Origin: Anaerosolibacter carboniphilus
Lineage (GTDB): Bacteria; Bacillota; Clostridia; Peptostreptococcales; Thermotaleaceae
Direction of reading: 5' to 3'
NCBI RefSeq assembly: GCF_014205875.1
Contig: NZ_JACHEN010000008.1
Span: 98,843 to 162,842, forward strand
Length of the DNA stretch: 64,000 nucleotides
The notes below the pieces were generated by a model. The model was not told the DNA's origin and ran no database searches. It worked only from the letters and a program-made list of their open reading frames with translations. Made by a program: the position numbers and the translations under genes. This document shows positions 55,601-64,000 of the stretch, in pieces (position 1 is the stretch's first letter; the number at the start of each line of letters is the position of its first letter).

Positions 55601-56842
55601 ATGGAAAATGCATCAATGATAGCAACGGATGAAATATTAACGCTGATCGTCATTATCCTGATAATAGGAATGATTTTTGGGAAGTTGAGTAAAATTGTGA
55701 AGCTGCCCGATGTGGTGATGTTTTTGTTAGCAGGGATTATCATTGGGCCAGCTATATTAAACTGGGCCAGTGTAGAAGGATATCCTATAGGGAATCAATT
55801 GATCTTAACCTTTGGGTCGGCCTTCATTCTCTATGATGGTGGGAGAGAGATCAAACTAAGGGTTTTAAATGATGTGAAAGTTTCTGTAGGTTTGCTTTCC
55901 AGCCTAGGTGTTTTGATTTCAGCCTTTATTGTAGGCTATGCAGCCATGTGGATTTTCCATATCCCCTTTATATATGCGTTACTCCTAGGTGCGGTGGTGG
56001 CTTCTACAGACCCGGCAACGTTGGTGCCTGTGTTCAAAGAAATTACGCTGAAGGACAAGGTGAAGCAGACGGTAATCAGTGAGTCTGCATTTAACGATGC
56101 TGTCGGTGCGATCATGGTTTTTTCGATTTTGGCCATCATTCAATCGGGAACATTTTCATTGATGGATAACCTGGGGCAGTTGGTGCAGATGGCATTGGGC
56201 GGTATTTTGGTAGGTGCCGCTATCGGTATGAGCTTGTCGGTATTGATTTCTGATACAAAATACGGTATTATGCATGACTATGCTTCCATCATCTCCATCG
56301 TATCGGTGGTAATTGCCTTTATCTTTGCAGAGAAGATTGGCGGCAGCGGATATATGGCTACTTTTACAACAGGATTGGTTTGCGGGAATAAGAAGCGATT
56401 AAGATTGTGGGTACCTGAAGAAGATTTTATAACCCAGACCCATGTAAGAGAAACCCTAGCCTTTGTCATGAGAATGGCGATTTTCATTTTATTGGGCACC
56501 CATGTAAACTTCCATGTGTTGGGGAAATACTGGATGTCGGCATTGATTGTGGTCATTGTTTTAATGTTTGTAGCAAGACCTCTTTCAGTATTGGCTTGCG
56601 TTTTACCAGATCGTAAGGGGAAATGGACATTCAATGAAATTGGATTTTTGATGTGGGTCCGAGAAACAGGCGTAATTCCTGCGGCGCTGTCAGGTATGAT
56701 CGTGAGTATGAAAATTCCCCACAGTGATGTGATTTCATCGGTGGTATTTATGACCGTATTGATTACTCTGGGGGTTCAAGCCAGCACGACAAAATTCGTG
56801 GCGCGGAAACTGAATTTACTGGAGAATAAGGAAGAATTTTAG
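55601..56842 (+). CDS. Cation/proton antiporter (CPA family)
   Basis: The 413-aa product has about twelve hydrophobic segments. Family motifs include LPDVVMFLLAGIIIGP near the start, GAVVASTDPATLVPVF and SESAFNDAVGAIM in the middle (the ND pair is typical of electroneutral Na+(K+)/H+ exchangers). No C-terminal regulatory TrkA domain is present. The ATG at 55601 follows GGAGGA. An earlier TTG at 55586 precedes the ribosome binding site and is rejected. Confidence 0.88.
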   Translation: MENASMIATDEILTLIVIILIIGMIFGKLSKIVKLPDVVMFLLAGIIIGPAILNWASVEGYPIGNQLILTFGSAFILYDGGREIKLRVLNDVKVSVGLLSSLGVLISAFIVGYAAMWIFHIPFIYALLLGAVVASTDPATLVPVFKEITLKDKVKQTVISESAFNDAVGAIMVFSILAIIQSGTFSLMDNLGQLVQMALGGILVGAAIGMSLSVLISDTKYGIMHDYASIISIVSVVIAFIFAEKIGGSGYMATFTTGLVCGNKKRLRLWVPEEDFITQTHVRETLAFVMRMAIFILLGTHVNFHVLGKYWMSALIVVIVLMFVARPLSVLACVLPDRKGKWTFNEIGFLMWVRETGVIPAALSGMIVSMKIPHSDVISSVVFMTVLITLGVQASTTKFVARKLNLLENKEEF

Positions 56843-56852
56843 AATTGAGTTG

Positions 56853-56884
56853 AACGGTTAGCTGATAGCAGTTAGCCGTTTTTG
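56853..56884 (+). terminator. Terminator after the antiporter gene
   Basis: AACGGTTAGCTG and AGTTAGCCGTT pair imperfectly around a short loop and run into TTTT. Confidence 0.75.
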
Positions 56885-56945
56885 ATGTTTAGGTGAGTAT
56901 AAATTTGGGTGTTTTGGAAGAATATATATAGATAAAAAAGGTAGT

Positions 56946-57076
56946 TGTAGGGATAGGGGCTTTTGGAACGATGAGGGCGCCGCTTCCTACGGTACATAGG
57001 TAGGGGCGATTCATGAATCGCCCGTAGCTTGTGAGGAAATAGAATATTTGTAGGGAATGATCAGTGATCATTCCGC
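56946..57076. repeat. Cluster of GTAG-type palindromes
   Basis: Three units lie in the 349-bp gap before prfA: 56946-56990 (TGTAGGGATAGGGG...CTTCCTAC), 56999-57027 (GTAGGGGCGATTCATGAATC...CCCGTAG) and 57049-57076 (TGTAGGGAATGATCAGTGAT...). No gene is seen in the gap. Confidence 0.65.
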
Positions 57077-57191
57077 TTGTAAAATAGAAAGGAAGTTCAT
57101 ATGGATATGGGCAAAAATCGACCTTAGCTTGCGGTAGAAGCGTAGATATGATAAAATAATCAGATGGAATATATTTTATGAGGTGAGACGG

Positions 57192-58259
57192 ATGTTTGAT
57201 AAATTAGATTTTCTTCAAGAAAAATATGATGATCTGAGTAGAAAAACTGCAGATCCTGAGGTAATCAACAATCAAAGTGAATGGCAGAAATATATTAAAG
57301 AGCTTTCTGATATAGAGCCGATTGTAAATAAGTACAGGGAGTACAAGGATACGAAATCAGGGATTGCTGAGGCGAAGAGTATCCTTGAAGAAAGCAATGA
57401 TGAAGAATTAAGGGAAATGGCAAAGATGGAGCTAGGAGATTTGGAAGAGTCTATTGAAGTGATTGAGAATGAACTAAAATTATTGCTTCTTCCAAAGGAT
57501 CCGAATGATGAAAAAAATGTTATCGTGGAAATAAGAGCAGGAGCAGGTGGAGATGAAGCAGGACTGTTTGCCGGTGAACTGCTGAGAATGTATACCAGAT
57601 ACGCGGAAAGAAGACGTTGGAAAGTTGAAATGATGAGCTTGAATGAAACTGGCGTAGGTGGGATCAAGGAAGTTATTTTCATGATCAAGGGAAGTGGTGC
57701 CTACTCCCGTCTGAAATATGAAAGCGGGGTTCATAGGGTACAAAGGATACCTGCTACGGAATCTGGCGGAAGAATTCATACATCTACAGCCACGGTAGCA
57801 GTACTTCCAGAAGTGGATGATGTGGCTGTTGACATCAATCCAAATGAGGTTCGTGTAGATGTATTCAGATCTTCCGGTAACGGTGGACAGAGTGTTAACA
57901 CGACGGACTCAGCGGTAAGATTGACTCATATACCAACAGGAATGGTAGTTTCCTGCCAGGATGAAAAATCACAGTTAAAGAACAAAGAAAAGGCATTTAA
58001 AATCTTAAAGGCCAGACTATATGACAAGATGCAGGAAGAACAGAATGCAGAAATTGCAGAGGCTAGAAAAAGCCAAGTTGGTACTGGAGATCGTAGTGAG
58101 AGAATCAGAACCTATAACTATCCGCAGGGAAGAGTATCAGACCATCGAATCAATTTAACATTATACAAGCTGGATTATTTCTTAGATGGGGATATTGATG
58201 AGATTCTAGATGCATTGATCACATCGGATCAAGCAGAAAGAATGAAGCAGGTAGTATAG
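57192..58259 (+). CDS. prfA: Peptide chain release factor 1
   Basis: Recognises UAA and UAG stop codons. The 355-aa product from the ATG at 57192 has the PAT anticodon-like tripeptide ([14 protein letters not shown]) and the GGQ catalytic motif ([11 protein letters not shown], near residue 231), so it is RF1 and not RF2. A GTG at 57183 lies inside the ribosome binding region (GAGGTGAGACGG). An intrinsic terminator lies 61 nt downstream. Confidence 0.97.
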   Translation: MFDKLDFLQEKYDDLSRKTADPEVINNQSEWQKYIKELSDIEPIVNKYREYKDTKSGIAEAKSILEESNDEELREMAKMELGDLEESIEVIENELKLLLLPKDPNDEKNVIVEIRAGAGGDEAGLFAGELLRMYTRYAERRRWKVEMMSLNETGVGGIKEVIFMIKGSGAYSRLKYESGVHRVQRIPATESGGRIHTSTATVAVLPEVDDVAVDINPNEVRVDVFRSSGNGGQSVNTTDSAVRLTHIPTGMVVSCQDEKSQLKNKEKAFKILKARLYDKMQEEQNAEIAEARKSQVGTGDRSERIRTYNYPQGRVSDHRINLTLYKLDYFLDGDIDEILDALITSDQAERMKQVV

Positions 58260-58270
58260 GATTGGACACC

Positions 58271-58399
58271 GGTTGAAAGTTGAATCAAGATAATTTTATT
58301 AAACGTAACAAGTAAGTATGTCGAGGGAGTAAAAGCCCTCGATTTTTTATTATTTTTCTTAGGGTTACAACTTGTCTCTTACAACTTTCAACTTTGACA
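58271..58399. repeat. Heptad inverted-arm element, class 2 (downstream of prfA)
   Basis: The left arm 58271-58284 has only two units (GGTTGAA, AGTTGAA). The right arm 58365-58399 is TTACAAC, TTGTCTC, TTACAAC, TTTCAAC, TTTGACA. The arms surround the prfA terminator. Unlike the other elements, the right arm does not abut a ribosome binding site. Confidence 0.6.
58321..58349 (+). terminator. prfA terminator
   Basis: TCGAGGG and CCCTCGA pair around AGTAAAAG and are followed by TTTTTTA. Confidence 0.9.
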
Positions 58400-58483
58400 G
58401 GATGCAACTTGAAAAAAAAGGCAGAGGGTGGTAAACTATAATAAGAATTTTCAGAGAAGTCATATTTAGGAGAAGGTGCAAAA

Positions 58484-58513
58484 ATGGAGGCGAAGTATAA
58501 AGGATACACATAA
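58484..58513 (+). CDS. Possible 9-codon leader peptide
   Basis: ATG-GAG-GCG-AAG-TAT-AAA-GGA-TAC-ACA-TAA follows a good AGGAGAAGG at 58468-58476 and ends 41 nt before the next gene. It could be a leader peptide of the antiporter transcript or a chance short frame. Confidence 0.25.
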   Translation: MEAKYKGYT

Positions 58514-58554
58514 ATATTGCTCCTGTCATAAGCTTAGAAAAGGGGGACAATTTT

Positions 58555-59721
58555 ATGGAATCCAAGATGCTTTTTTTGTTGCAAATAGGAATCTTGTTGT
58601 TGGGTGCTAATTTTGGTGGTTGGGTCAGCGCAAGGCTGAAGCAGCCAGCAGTGTTGGGACAGATTTTAGTGGGCGTCATATTGGGAATGGGTATTATTAA
58701 GGAAACGGAATTAATTCATCATATTTCTGAAATTGGTGTTATCTTTTTGATGTTTATTGCAGGCTTGGAAACAGATGTGGAAGAATTGAAAGCATCTAAA
58801 AGTTCTTCTTCAGCTATTGCGCTAGGCGGTGTATTATTGCCGCTGGTGATGGTATCAGGAGCTGCGTATTTGATCACAGGGAAAATGGTTAGCAGTATTT
58901 TTCTGGGTATTGTCTCCACGGCCACCAGTGTGAGTATATCGGTGCAAACCCTTAGAGAACTGGGACATCTACGGACAAAGCAAGGTGTGGGCATCCTAGG
59001 GGCAGCGATTATCGATGATATTATTGGAATTATTCTGTTAACGGTTATGATTGGGATGGTGAAACCCAGTGCGGGGAGTAATGTGCTGATCGTGCTCTTA
59101 AAGATTGCTGCATTCTTTGCCATTACCTTTTTCATTGGGACGGTTTTGGTAAAAATGCTCCGTCGTGTATCAAAAGCGATCAATCTCAATGATAAGATTG
59201 TTGTTTATGCCATTGTGTGCTGCTTCGTGCTGGCTTTTGTATCAGAAGAGCTGGGAGTGGCAGCCATTACAGGAGCCTATTTTGCAGGGGTGATTTTATC
59301 TTTGACACCTTATCATCATAAGATATCCTATGATATTCAGTTGGTGGCATATTCTTTCTTTACCCCCATTTTCTTTGTGGGGATTGGGTTGGGGGTTCAT
59401 CTGGGTTCCCTTGGCCACGCTTTGGGGTTTGGGGTACTTCTTTTGGTCCTAGGAATTATCGGGAAGATTGTAGGCTGTGGTTTGGGTGCCAAACTAACAG
59501 GCTTTAACAACAGACATGCTTTTCAGATTGGTATTGGCATGATACCCAGGGCTGAAGTGGCGATCATTATTGCAAACCTTGGATTACAGATGGATATTAT
59601 TGGAAGTGATGATTTTACCTCTGTTATATTATTGGTGATTGTAACGACACTCATTACGCCATCCTTGTTGAAATTAGCCTTTAGGGAAGAAAAGAAAGAA
59701 CTCGTTGTTGAAGGAAGTTAG
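58555..59721 (+). CDS. Cation/proton antiporter (CPA2/Kef-type membrane domain)
   Basis: The 388-aa product has about twelve membrane segments and the Na+/H+ exchanger fold: LKQPAVLGQILVGVILG, MFIAGLETDVEEL, GILGAAIIDDIIGII (DD pair suggests an electrogenic type) and AAITGAYFAGVILS. No TrkA-N or TrkA-C domain is attached. The ATG follows AAAAGGGGG. It is the second antiporter gene within 3 kb, consistent with a sodium-dependent or alkaline lifestyle. Confidence 0.88.
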   Translation: MESKMLFLLQIGILLLGANFGGWVSARLKQPAVLGQILVGVILGMGIIKETELIHHISEIGVIFLMFIAGLETDVEELKASKSSSSAIALGGVLLPLVMVSGAAYLITGKMVSSIFLGIVSTATSVSISVQTLRELGHLRTKQGVGILGAAIIDDIIGIILLTVMIGMVKPSAGSNVLIVLLKIAAFFAITFFIGTVLVKMLRRVSKAINLNDKIVVYAIVCCFVLAFVSEELGVAAITGAYFAGVILSLTPYHHKISYDIQLVAYSFFTPIFFVGIGLGVHLGSLGHALGFGVLLLVLGIIGKIVGCGLGAKLTGFNNRHAFQIGIGMIPRAEVAIIIANLGLQMDIIGSDDFTSVILLVIVTTLITPSLLKLAFREEKKELVVEGS

Positions 59722-59747
59722 AAATTTAAAAGAGATTCTTGTATATA

Positions 59748-59775
59748 AAGCCTGTGGGAAGCCATAGGCTTTTTG
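59748..59775 (+). terminator. Terminator after the second antiporter gene
   Basis: AAAGCCTGTGG and CCATAGGCTTT pair with one mismatch around GAAG and are followed by TT. Confidence 0.8.
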
Positions 59776-59834
59776 TATTATTAGGAGAAGAAAGAGAATA
59801 TACATAGTAGGGGTTGAAGAGGAGGTAAAAACAT

Positions 59835-60569
59835 ATGTCTATCATATTGAAAACGACCTTGATTGGTTTTGCGGTGGGAATGATGGGAACTGGATTTGGG
59901 GGGCTGATTGCTTTTTTTCTAAAAAACCCAAGCAGGAAATTTCTCAGCTTCATTCTAGGATGCTCCAGTGGATTGATGTTGGCCATCGTATGTTTTGATT
60001 TGCTGCCTGAAGCCTTTGAATTAGGACATCTATTCATTGGGATCCTAGGTATTGTGGCAGGAGTAATGCTGATCGTCGCAATTGATGGAAAAATCACTGA
60101 TGATCATGGTCTGCTTTTATCCAAAGAAAGTTTTGTAAAAACAGGATTTTTATTAGGCTTAGGGGTGGCCCTGCATAATCTGCCAGAGGGCTTGGCCATC
60201 GGCTCCGGATTCATGGCTACAAAAGAGCTGGGAATGGGAATTTCTATCGTGATCGCCCTACATAACATTCCTGAGGGCATCTCCATGGCTACCCCTATGT
60301 GTGTTGGAGGCATACCAAGGTGGAAGGCTTTCTTTTATACTGTCTTGGTGGGCATCCCTATGGGTTTAGGTGCCTTCGTTGGTGTAATGCTAGGAGAGAT
60401 TTCTCAGGGCTTCATCGCCTTTTGCCTAGCTTTTGCCGGCGGAACCATGTTGTATATCACCTGTGGAGAATTAATTCCCAAAGCGCATGGACTGAACGAA
60501 AGTAGAATCTCCAGCTATGGTGTAATTGTTGGGTTTATCCTGGGAATGATTGTGGCAGTGAAGCTGTGA
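59835..60569 (+). CDS. ZIP family metal transporter
   Basis: The 244-aa product has about eight membrane segments with the ZIP signatures HNLPEGLAIG and HNIPEGISMATP and a short acidic loop between. ZIP proteins take up zinc or other divalent metals, and some clostridial members may export. The ATG follows GAAGAGGAGG. The stop lies 1 nt before a class 3 heptad arm. Confidence 0.9.
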   Translation: MSIILKTTLIGFAVGMMGTGFGGLIAFFLKNPSRKFLSFILGCSSGLMLAIVCFDLLPEAFELGHLFIGILGIVAGVMLIVAIDGKITDDHGLLLSKESFVKTGFLLGLGVALHNLPEGLAIGSGFMATKELGMGISIVIALHNIPEGISMATPMCVGGIPRWKAFFYTVLVGIPMGLGAFVGVMLGEISQGFIAFCLAFAGGTMLYITCGELIPKAHGLNESRISSYGVIVGFILGMIVAVKL

Positions 60570-60570
60570 A

Positions 60571-60720
60571 TCGCTGCTGGCTACTCGCTACTCGCTTTTA
60601 GAAGAAAAACCTATAAACCTTATGTACAAAAACCATTTAAGTCTGTGTATTTTGGTGTATAATAATGGATAGTAAATATAGACTCACTAAGAGATGTTTT
60701 AGCGAGCAGCGAATAGCGAC
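60571..60720. repeat. Heptad inverted-arm element, class 3 (ZIP-sua5 gap)
   Basis: The left arm 60571-60598 is TCGCTGC, TGGCTAC, TCGCTAC, TCGCTTT. The right arm 60697-60720 is TTTTAGC, GAGCAGC, GAATAGC, GAC. The unit is GCTANTC-like and differs from classes 1 and 2, but the heptad register, the inverted arms and the stop-to-ribosome-binding-site position are the same. Confidence 0.7.
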
Positions 60721-60742
60721 GATAAAGGTAGAGGTGAATACT

Positions 60743-61810
60743 TTGATACATACAGAAATCATTGAGATAGATCCTAGCGCCATAGATATGGACAAACTTG
60801 CTGTGGCCAGTGATATTTTAAAAAATGGAGGAACAGTGGCTTTTCCCACGGAAACGGTGTATGGTTTAGGAGCTAATGCGTTGGAAGAAACCTCCATCAA
60901 GAAAATTTTCGAGGCCAAGGGAAGGCCATCCGATAATCCACTGATTGTTCATATAGCAGCTGTTGAAGATATAAAGCCATTGGTAGCAGATATTCCAAAC
61001 CATGTAGATGTTTTAATGGAGAGATTTTGGCCAGGTCCCTTAACCCTGGTTTTCCGTAAATCGAGTCTTGTACCCCCTATGATCACAGGGGGATTGGATA
61101 CGGTAGCCATTCGGATGCCTGCCCATCCCATTGCCAGGACATTGATCGCCATGGCAGGTGTACCTGTGGCAGCCCCTAGTGCGAATCTATCGGGAAAACC
61201 CAGTCCTACCCAGGCCAGTCATGTGGTAGAGGATCTTCTTGGAAGGGTAGATGCCATCATCAGCGGTGGGAGCTGTAAGGTGGGTCTGGAGTCCACAGTA
61301 TTGGACATAACGGGTGAGGTGCCAATGATCCTTCGACCCGGTGGGGTTACAAAAGAGGAACTGGAATCCGTAATTGGTAAAGTAGTCATCGATCGTGCCA
61401 TAGAAGGGGGAGACGAAAAGCATCTGGTGCCTAAATCTCCAGGCATGAAATATACCCACTATGCGCCCAAGGCAGAAGTTGTTGTTGTAGAAGGGGAGCA
61501 GCAATCCGTTGTCTCTAGAATTCAACAAATGCAGAGGGAAAAACAAAAGACGGGCATGAAAGTAGGAATAATGGCAACCGATGAAACAAAAGATAAATAT
61601 GATAATGCCCAGATCCTATCAGTGGGAAGTAGAGAAAGGCTAGAGACCATTACAAATAATTTATTTAGGGTGCTTCGAGCGTTCGATGAAATAGGGGTAG
61701 ATATCATACTGGCAGAAGCCATAGAACGCAAAGGATTGGGTGATGCTATCATGAATCGCCTTTTAAAGGCGGCAGGGAATCATGTGGTGAAAGCAGACGG
61801 AGGTGAATAA
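60743..61810 (+). CDS. L-threonylcarbamoyladenylate synthase (Sua5 type)
   Basis: Makes threonylcarbamoyl-AMP for t6A37 tRNA modification. The 355-aa product has a YrdC domain (VAFPTETVYGLGANA, KGRPSDNPLIVHI, PSANLSGKPSPTQASHV) and the C-terminal Sua5 domain (~220-350) after the PGMKYTHYAPKAE linker. The TTG at 60743 is preceded by GAGGTG at 6 nt. The in-frame ATG at 60665 would translate the heptad repeat and is rejected. It is followed by ywlE and rpiB homologues as in B. subtilis. Confidence 0.94.
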   Translation: MIHTEIIEIDPSAIDMDKLAVASDILKNGGTVAFPTETVYGLGANALEETSIKKIFEAKGRPSDNPLIVHIAAVEDIKPLVADIPNHVDVLMERFWPGPLTLVFRKSSLVPPMITGGLDTVAIRMPAHPIARTLIAMAGVPVAAPSANLSGKPSPTQASHVVEDLLGRVDAIISGGSCKVGLESTVLDITGEVPMILRPGGVTKEELESVIGKVVIDRAIEGGDEKHLVPKSPGMKYTHYAPKAEVVVVEGEQQSVVSRIQQMQREKQKTGMKVGIMATDETKDKYDNAQILSVGSRERLETITNNLFRVLRAFDEIGVDIILAEAIERKGLGDAIMNRLLKAAGNHVVKADGGE

Positions 61811-61812
61811 TC

Positions 61813-62511
61813 ATGAAAACAATTCTATTTGTCTGTACAGGCAATACATGTAGAAGCAGTATGGCTGAAAGTATGATGCGGAAGATGCTGGAAGATGCAG
61901 GAGAAGCCACGAAGGGCATACAGGTCATCTCTGCGGGGACAGCAGCGGCCAAGGGACAAGGAGCCTCAAAACATGCTGTTCAAGTGATGCAGGAAAAGAA
62001 TATTGATTTACATAAGCATCGTGCAACGCCTTTGACAAAAGGGTTGATCGATCAAGCTGATTTGATTTTGACCATGACAAGAAATCATAAATCCCAAGTG
62101 TTGAGCATGGCCCCCGATGCTGCGTATAAAACCTTTACCTTAAAGGAGTATGCAGGGAGACTGGGAGATGATAAGGAGATCATAACGGAGATTGAAAAGC
62201 TCCAAGGAATGATACAAAAGAAGAAGATTGATTTCTATAAAAAATATGAGGATGAGATTATTCCATTGAGAAATCAGAGGAAAGAACTAATAGATCGTCT
62301 GCAGGTCATCGATGATCGCATCAAGGAATTAGAAAAGGAAATGGCAAAAACCATCGAGAATGAACAGCGAGAGGTCACTTATCTCCAGGATATGTTGCCT
62401 TCGGTGGATATACTGGACCCCTTTGGGCAACCTTCCTGGATCTATAGGGAGTGTGCAAAAGAAATTGAGGAAGCTTTAAAGGTGATTATCCAAAAAATAA
62501 CAGATAAATAA
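61813..62511 (+). CDS. Low-molecular-weight phosphatase (YwlE-like) with coiled-coil insertion
   Basis: The 232-aa product has the CX5R loop CTGNTCRS (C8, R14) at the N-terminus and the general-acid aspartate in DPFG (D202). B. subtilis YwlE, a protein-arginine phosphatase, is about 150 aa. Here ~75 residues (~121-193) of highly charged predicted coiled coil (LQGMIQKKKIDFYKKY, IDDRIKELEKEMAKTIENE) are inserted between the LKEY strand and DPFG. The position next to sua5 and rpiB supports orthology. Specificity for phosphoarginine is inferred from synteny only. Confidence 0.88.
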   Translation: MKTILFVCTGNTCRSSMAESMMRKMLEDAGEATKGIQVISAGTAAAKGQGASKHAVQVMQEKNIDLHKHRATPLTKGLIDQADLILTMTRNHKSQVLSMAPDAAYKTFTLKEYAGRLGDDKEIITEIEKLQGMIQKKKIDFYKKYEDEIIPLRNQRKELIDRLQVIDDRIKELEKEMAKTIENEQREVTYLQDMLPSVDILDPFGQPSWIYRECAKEIEEALKVIIQKITDK

Positions 62512-62572
62512 TCTACTAGATATCAGTTGAATTTTGAATGCCCAAGTGTTAAAATGTTGTAGGCTATAAGGT

Positions 62573-62732
62573 TAGTGGTTAGCAGTTAGTGGTTAGAAGA
62601 TTATTTTGGATCGATTATAGTTGTATTTTGTAGGGAAGGGTTAGCAACCCTTCCGAAAAGAGCAGATATATATCCTTGCTGATGAATAGGATTTTTGCCA
62701 CTAACGACTGTCGACTAAAAACTAACAACTAA
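62573..62732. repeat. Heptad inverted-arm element, class 1 (ywlE-rpiB gap)
   Basis: The left arm 62573-62600 is TAGTGGT, TAGCAGT, TAGTGGT, TAGAAGA. The right arm 62698-62732 is CCACTAA, CGACTGT, CGACTAA, AAACTAA, CAACTAA, and runs directly into AGGAGGTG of rpiB. A TGTAGGGAAGGG palindrome (62629-62655) is nested inside. Confidence 0.85.
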
Positions 62733-62748
62733 CAGGAGGTGTAAACAT

Positions 62749-63198
62749 ATGAAAATTGCCCTTGGTAGTGATCATGGTGGTTTTAAGCTAAAAGAAGAAA
62801 TCAAAAAGTATCTTGAAGAAAGAGGGATCCCATACCAGGATTTTGGTACCAACTCATCTGAATCTGTAGATTATCCAGCATTCGGGATGAAGGTGGCAGA
62901 GGCTGTCGTTGCAGGTGAATGTGAGCGTGGAATTCTTTGCTGCGGCACAGGGATTGGAATATCCATTTCAGCCAATAAGGTACCTGGTATCCGATGTGCG
63001 GTGGTGACAGACACGTTTTCTGCCCAAATGTCCCGGGAGCATAACAATGCCAATATACTTGCCCTAGGTGAACGAGTTGTTGGTGTAGGACTGGCCTTGA
63101 AGATCGTAGAAGTATGGCTGGAAACGGAATTTGCAGGCGGAAGACATGAGAAAAGAGTAAATCAGATCGGCGATATTGAAGCAAAATATAGAGGGTAG
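62749..63198 (+). CDS. rpiB: Ribose-5-phosphate isomerase B
   Basis: Interconverts ribose-5-phosphate and ribulose-5-phosphate. The 149-aa product has [13 protein letters not shown] at the start, the catalytic cysteine in [14 protein letters not shown] and the substrate-binding [12 protein letters not shown] stretch. The ATG follows AGGAGGTG. upp follows after 17 nt and is probably in the same transcript. Confidence 0.96.
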   Translation: MKIALGSDHGGFKLKEEIKKYLEERGIPYQDFGTNSSESVDYPAFGMKVAEAVVAGECERGILCCGTGIGISISANKVPGIRCAVVTDTFSAQMSREHNNANILALGERVVGVGLALKIVEVWLETEFAGGRHEKRVNQIGDIEAKYRG

Positions 63199-63215
63199 TC
63201 GGGAGGAGAGAAAAA

Positions 63216-63845
63216 ATGAAGAATGTATTTGTGATGGACCATCCGTTGATTCAGCATAAGTTAACGTTGATTCGTGATAAGGAGACGGGATCTAAGGAAT
63301 TTAGAGAAGCGATAAAAGAAATTGCCATGTTAATGGGTTACGAGGCAACAAGAAACCTTCCGCTGCAGGAAATCGAAATTGAAACGCCTATTTGTAAGAC
63401 AAAGACCAAAGTTTTGGCCGGTAGAAAGTTAGGTATCGTTCCAATTCTAAGGGCAGGCCTTGGCATGGTAGATGGCATGCTGAATCTGATCCCAGCGGCA
63501 AAGGTTGGACATATCGGTTTGTATAGAGATCCAGAAACCTTAGAGCCAGTAGAATACTACTGCAAACTGCCAGCCGATGTTCATGAAAGGGATTTGATTG
63601 TCTTAGACCCTATGTTGGCTACAGGTGGTTCTGCCAAGGCAGCGATCCAATTCATCAAGGACCGTGGTGCCACGAGCATAAAGTTTATGTGTCTGATTGC
63701 TTCTCCTGAAGGAATCAAGGTGATTTCTGAAGCTCACCCTGATGTTGAGATTTACGTTGCAGCTGTTGATGAGAAATTAAATGATCATGCCTACATCGTA
63801 CCTGGATTAGGGGATGCTGGAGATCGACTGTTCGGAACAAAATAG
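63216..63845 (+). CDS. upp: Uracil phosphoribosyltransferase
   Basis: Salvages uracil with PRPP to UMP. The 209-aa product has [16 protein letters not shown] at the start, the PRPP loop [15 protein letters not shown] and the uracil-binding C-terminal [13 protein letters not shown]. The ATG follows GGGAGGAG. In related genomes the atp operon comes next, which is beyond this window. Confidence 0.98.
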   Translation: MKNVFVMDHPLIQHKLTLIRDKETGSKEFREAIKEIAMLMGYEATRNLPLQEIEIETPICKTKTKVLAGRKLGIVPILRAGLGMVDGMLNLIPAAKVGHIGLYRDPETLEPVEYYCKLPADVHERDLIVLDPMLATGGSAKAAIQFIKDRGATSIKFMCLIASPEGIKVISEAHPDVEIYVAAVDEKLNDHAYIVPGLGDAGDRLFGTK

Positions 63846-63860
63846 GTTACATAAATTAGA

Positions 63861-63892
63861 AGGAGTGAGGCTTAGGTCTTCACTCCTTTTTA
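63861..63892 (+). terminator. upp terminator
   Basis: AGGAGTGAG and TTCACTCCT pair around a short loop and run into TTTT. The last ~110 bp of the window are AT-rich without a gene. Confidence 0.85.
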
Positions 63893-64000
63893 CCTTTTTG
63901 ATATCTAGGAAACGCTCATGAAATTGAAATTTCACAAAGTATAATGAAAACTTTACATTTGCTTTTAAATCCTGCAAAAAATGCAATAATCCAAATAGCG

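Noticed and set aside
60665..60742. N-terminal extension of Sua5 from an ATG at 60665
   Set aside because: It runs through the class 3 heptad arm and has no ribosome binding site; the TTG at 60743 fits both spacing and family length.

Overview
The window looks like chromosomal DNA of a low-GC, anaerobic, amino-acid-fermenting clostridium. An Alkaliphilus-like member of the Clostridia is my best guess from gene content, not a verified assignment. The grounds are a complete set of core lysine-fermentation enzymes, a large family of SLH, stalk and TIG surface proteins, strong AGGAGG-type ribosome binding sites with frequent TTG/GTG starts, and a housekeeping gene order that follows the Bacillus/Clostridium backbone (argS locus, pyrG, transaldolase, glpX, rho, rpmE, tdk, prfA/prmC, sua5, ywlE, rpiB, upp). 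No rRNA, tRNA, CRISPR array, intact insertion sequence or prophage was recognised.

Region 1 (1-10.6 kb): an arginyl-tRNA synthetase-like protein without a catalytic core. It is followed by a PAS-AAA-Fis activator and a probably sigma54-driven operon kdd-kamA-kamB-kamC-kamD-kamE, which takes lysine through 3,6-diaminohexanoate and 3,5-diaminohexanoate. The last two enzymes of the route (kal, kce) lie 32 kb away at 43-44.4 kb.

Region 2 (10.7-29.6 kb): a cell-surface island. It holds a beta-helix protein with a dockerin-like tail, a cohesin/SLH anchor protein, a stalk/coiled-coil protein, two giant TIG/Ig-like proteins (1355 and 2085 aa), a secreted beta-module protein, an SLH protein and a CtpA-type protease. 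Region 3 (29.6-35.2 kb): a compact candidate small RNA, pyrG, and a convergent set GT39 glycosyltransferase / flippase-like membrane protein / UbiA-type polyprenyl-phosphate phosphoribosyltransferase. Region 4 (35.2-42.6 kb): a repeat-rich 1.2-kb spacer, a major S-layer-type protein behind a near-consensus promoter, a stalk-TolC-like protein and an SLH protein.

Region 5 (42.6-64 kb): kal-kce, then mostly housekeeping genes: transaldolase, an LTA-synthase-like enzyme, two tandem glpX genes, rho, rpmE, tdk, a second stalk protein, DUF1385, prmC, two cation/proton antiporters, prfA, a ZIP transporter, sua5, an arginine-phosphatase-like protein with a coiled-coil insertion, rpiB and upp.

The most unusual signal is in the spacers. 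At least eight intergenic regions contain inverted arms made of 7-bp units in strict register. In seven of them the arms span most of the gap from the stop codon of one gene to the ribosome binding site of the next. Three sequence classes use the same heptad architecture. The lysine genes carry four of these elements, one of them expanded to eleven perfect CGACTAA copies. Two other families of dispersed palindromes (TGTAGGG...CCCTACA and TGTCATCCTGAG...CTCAGGATGACA) fill most remaining long spacers.
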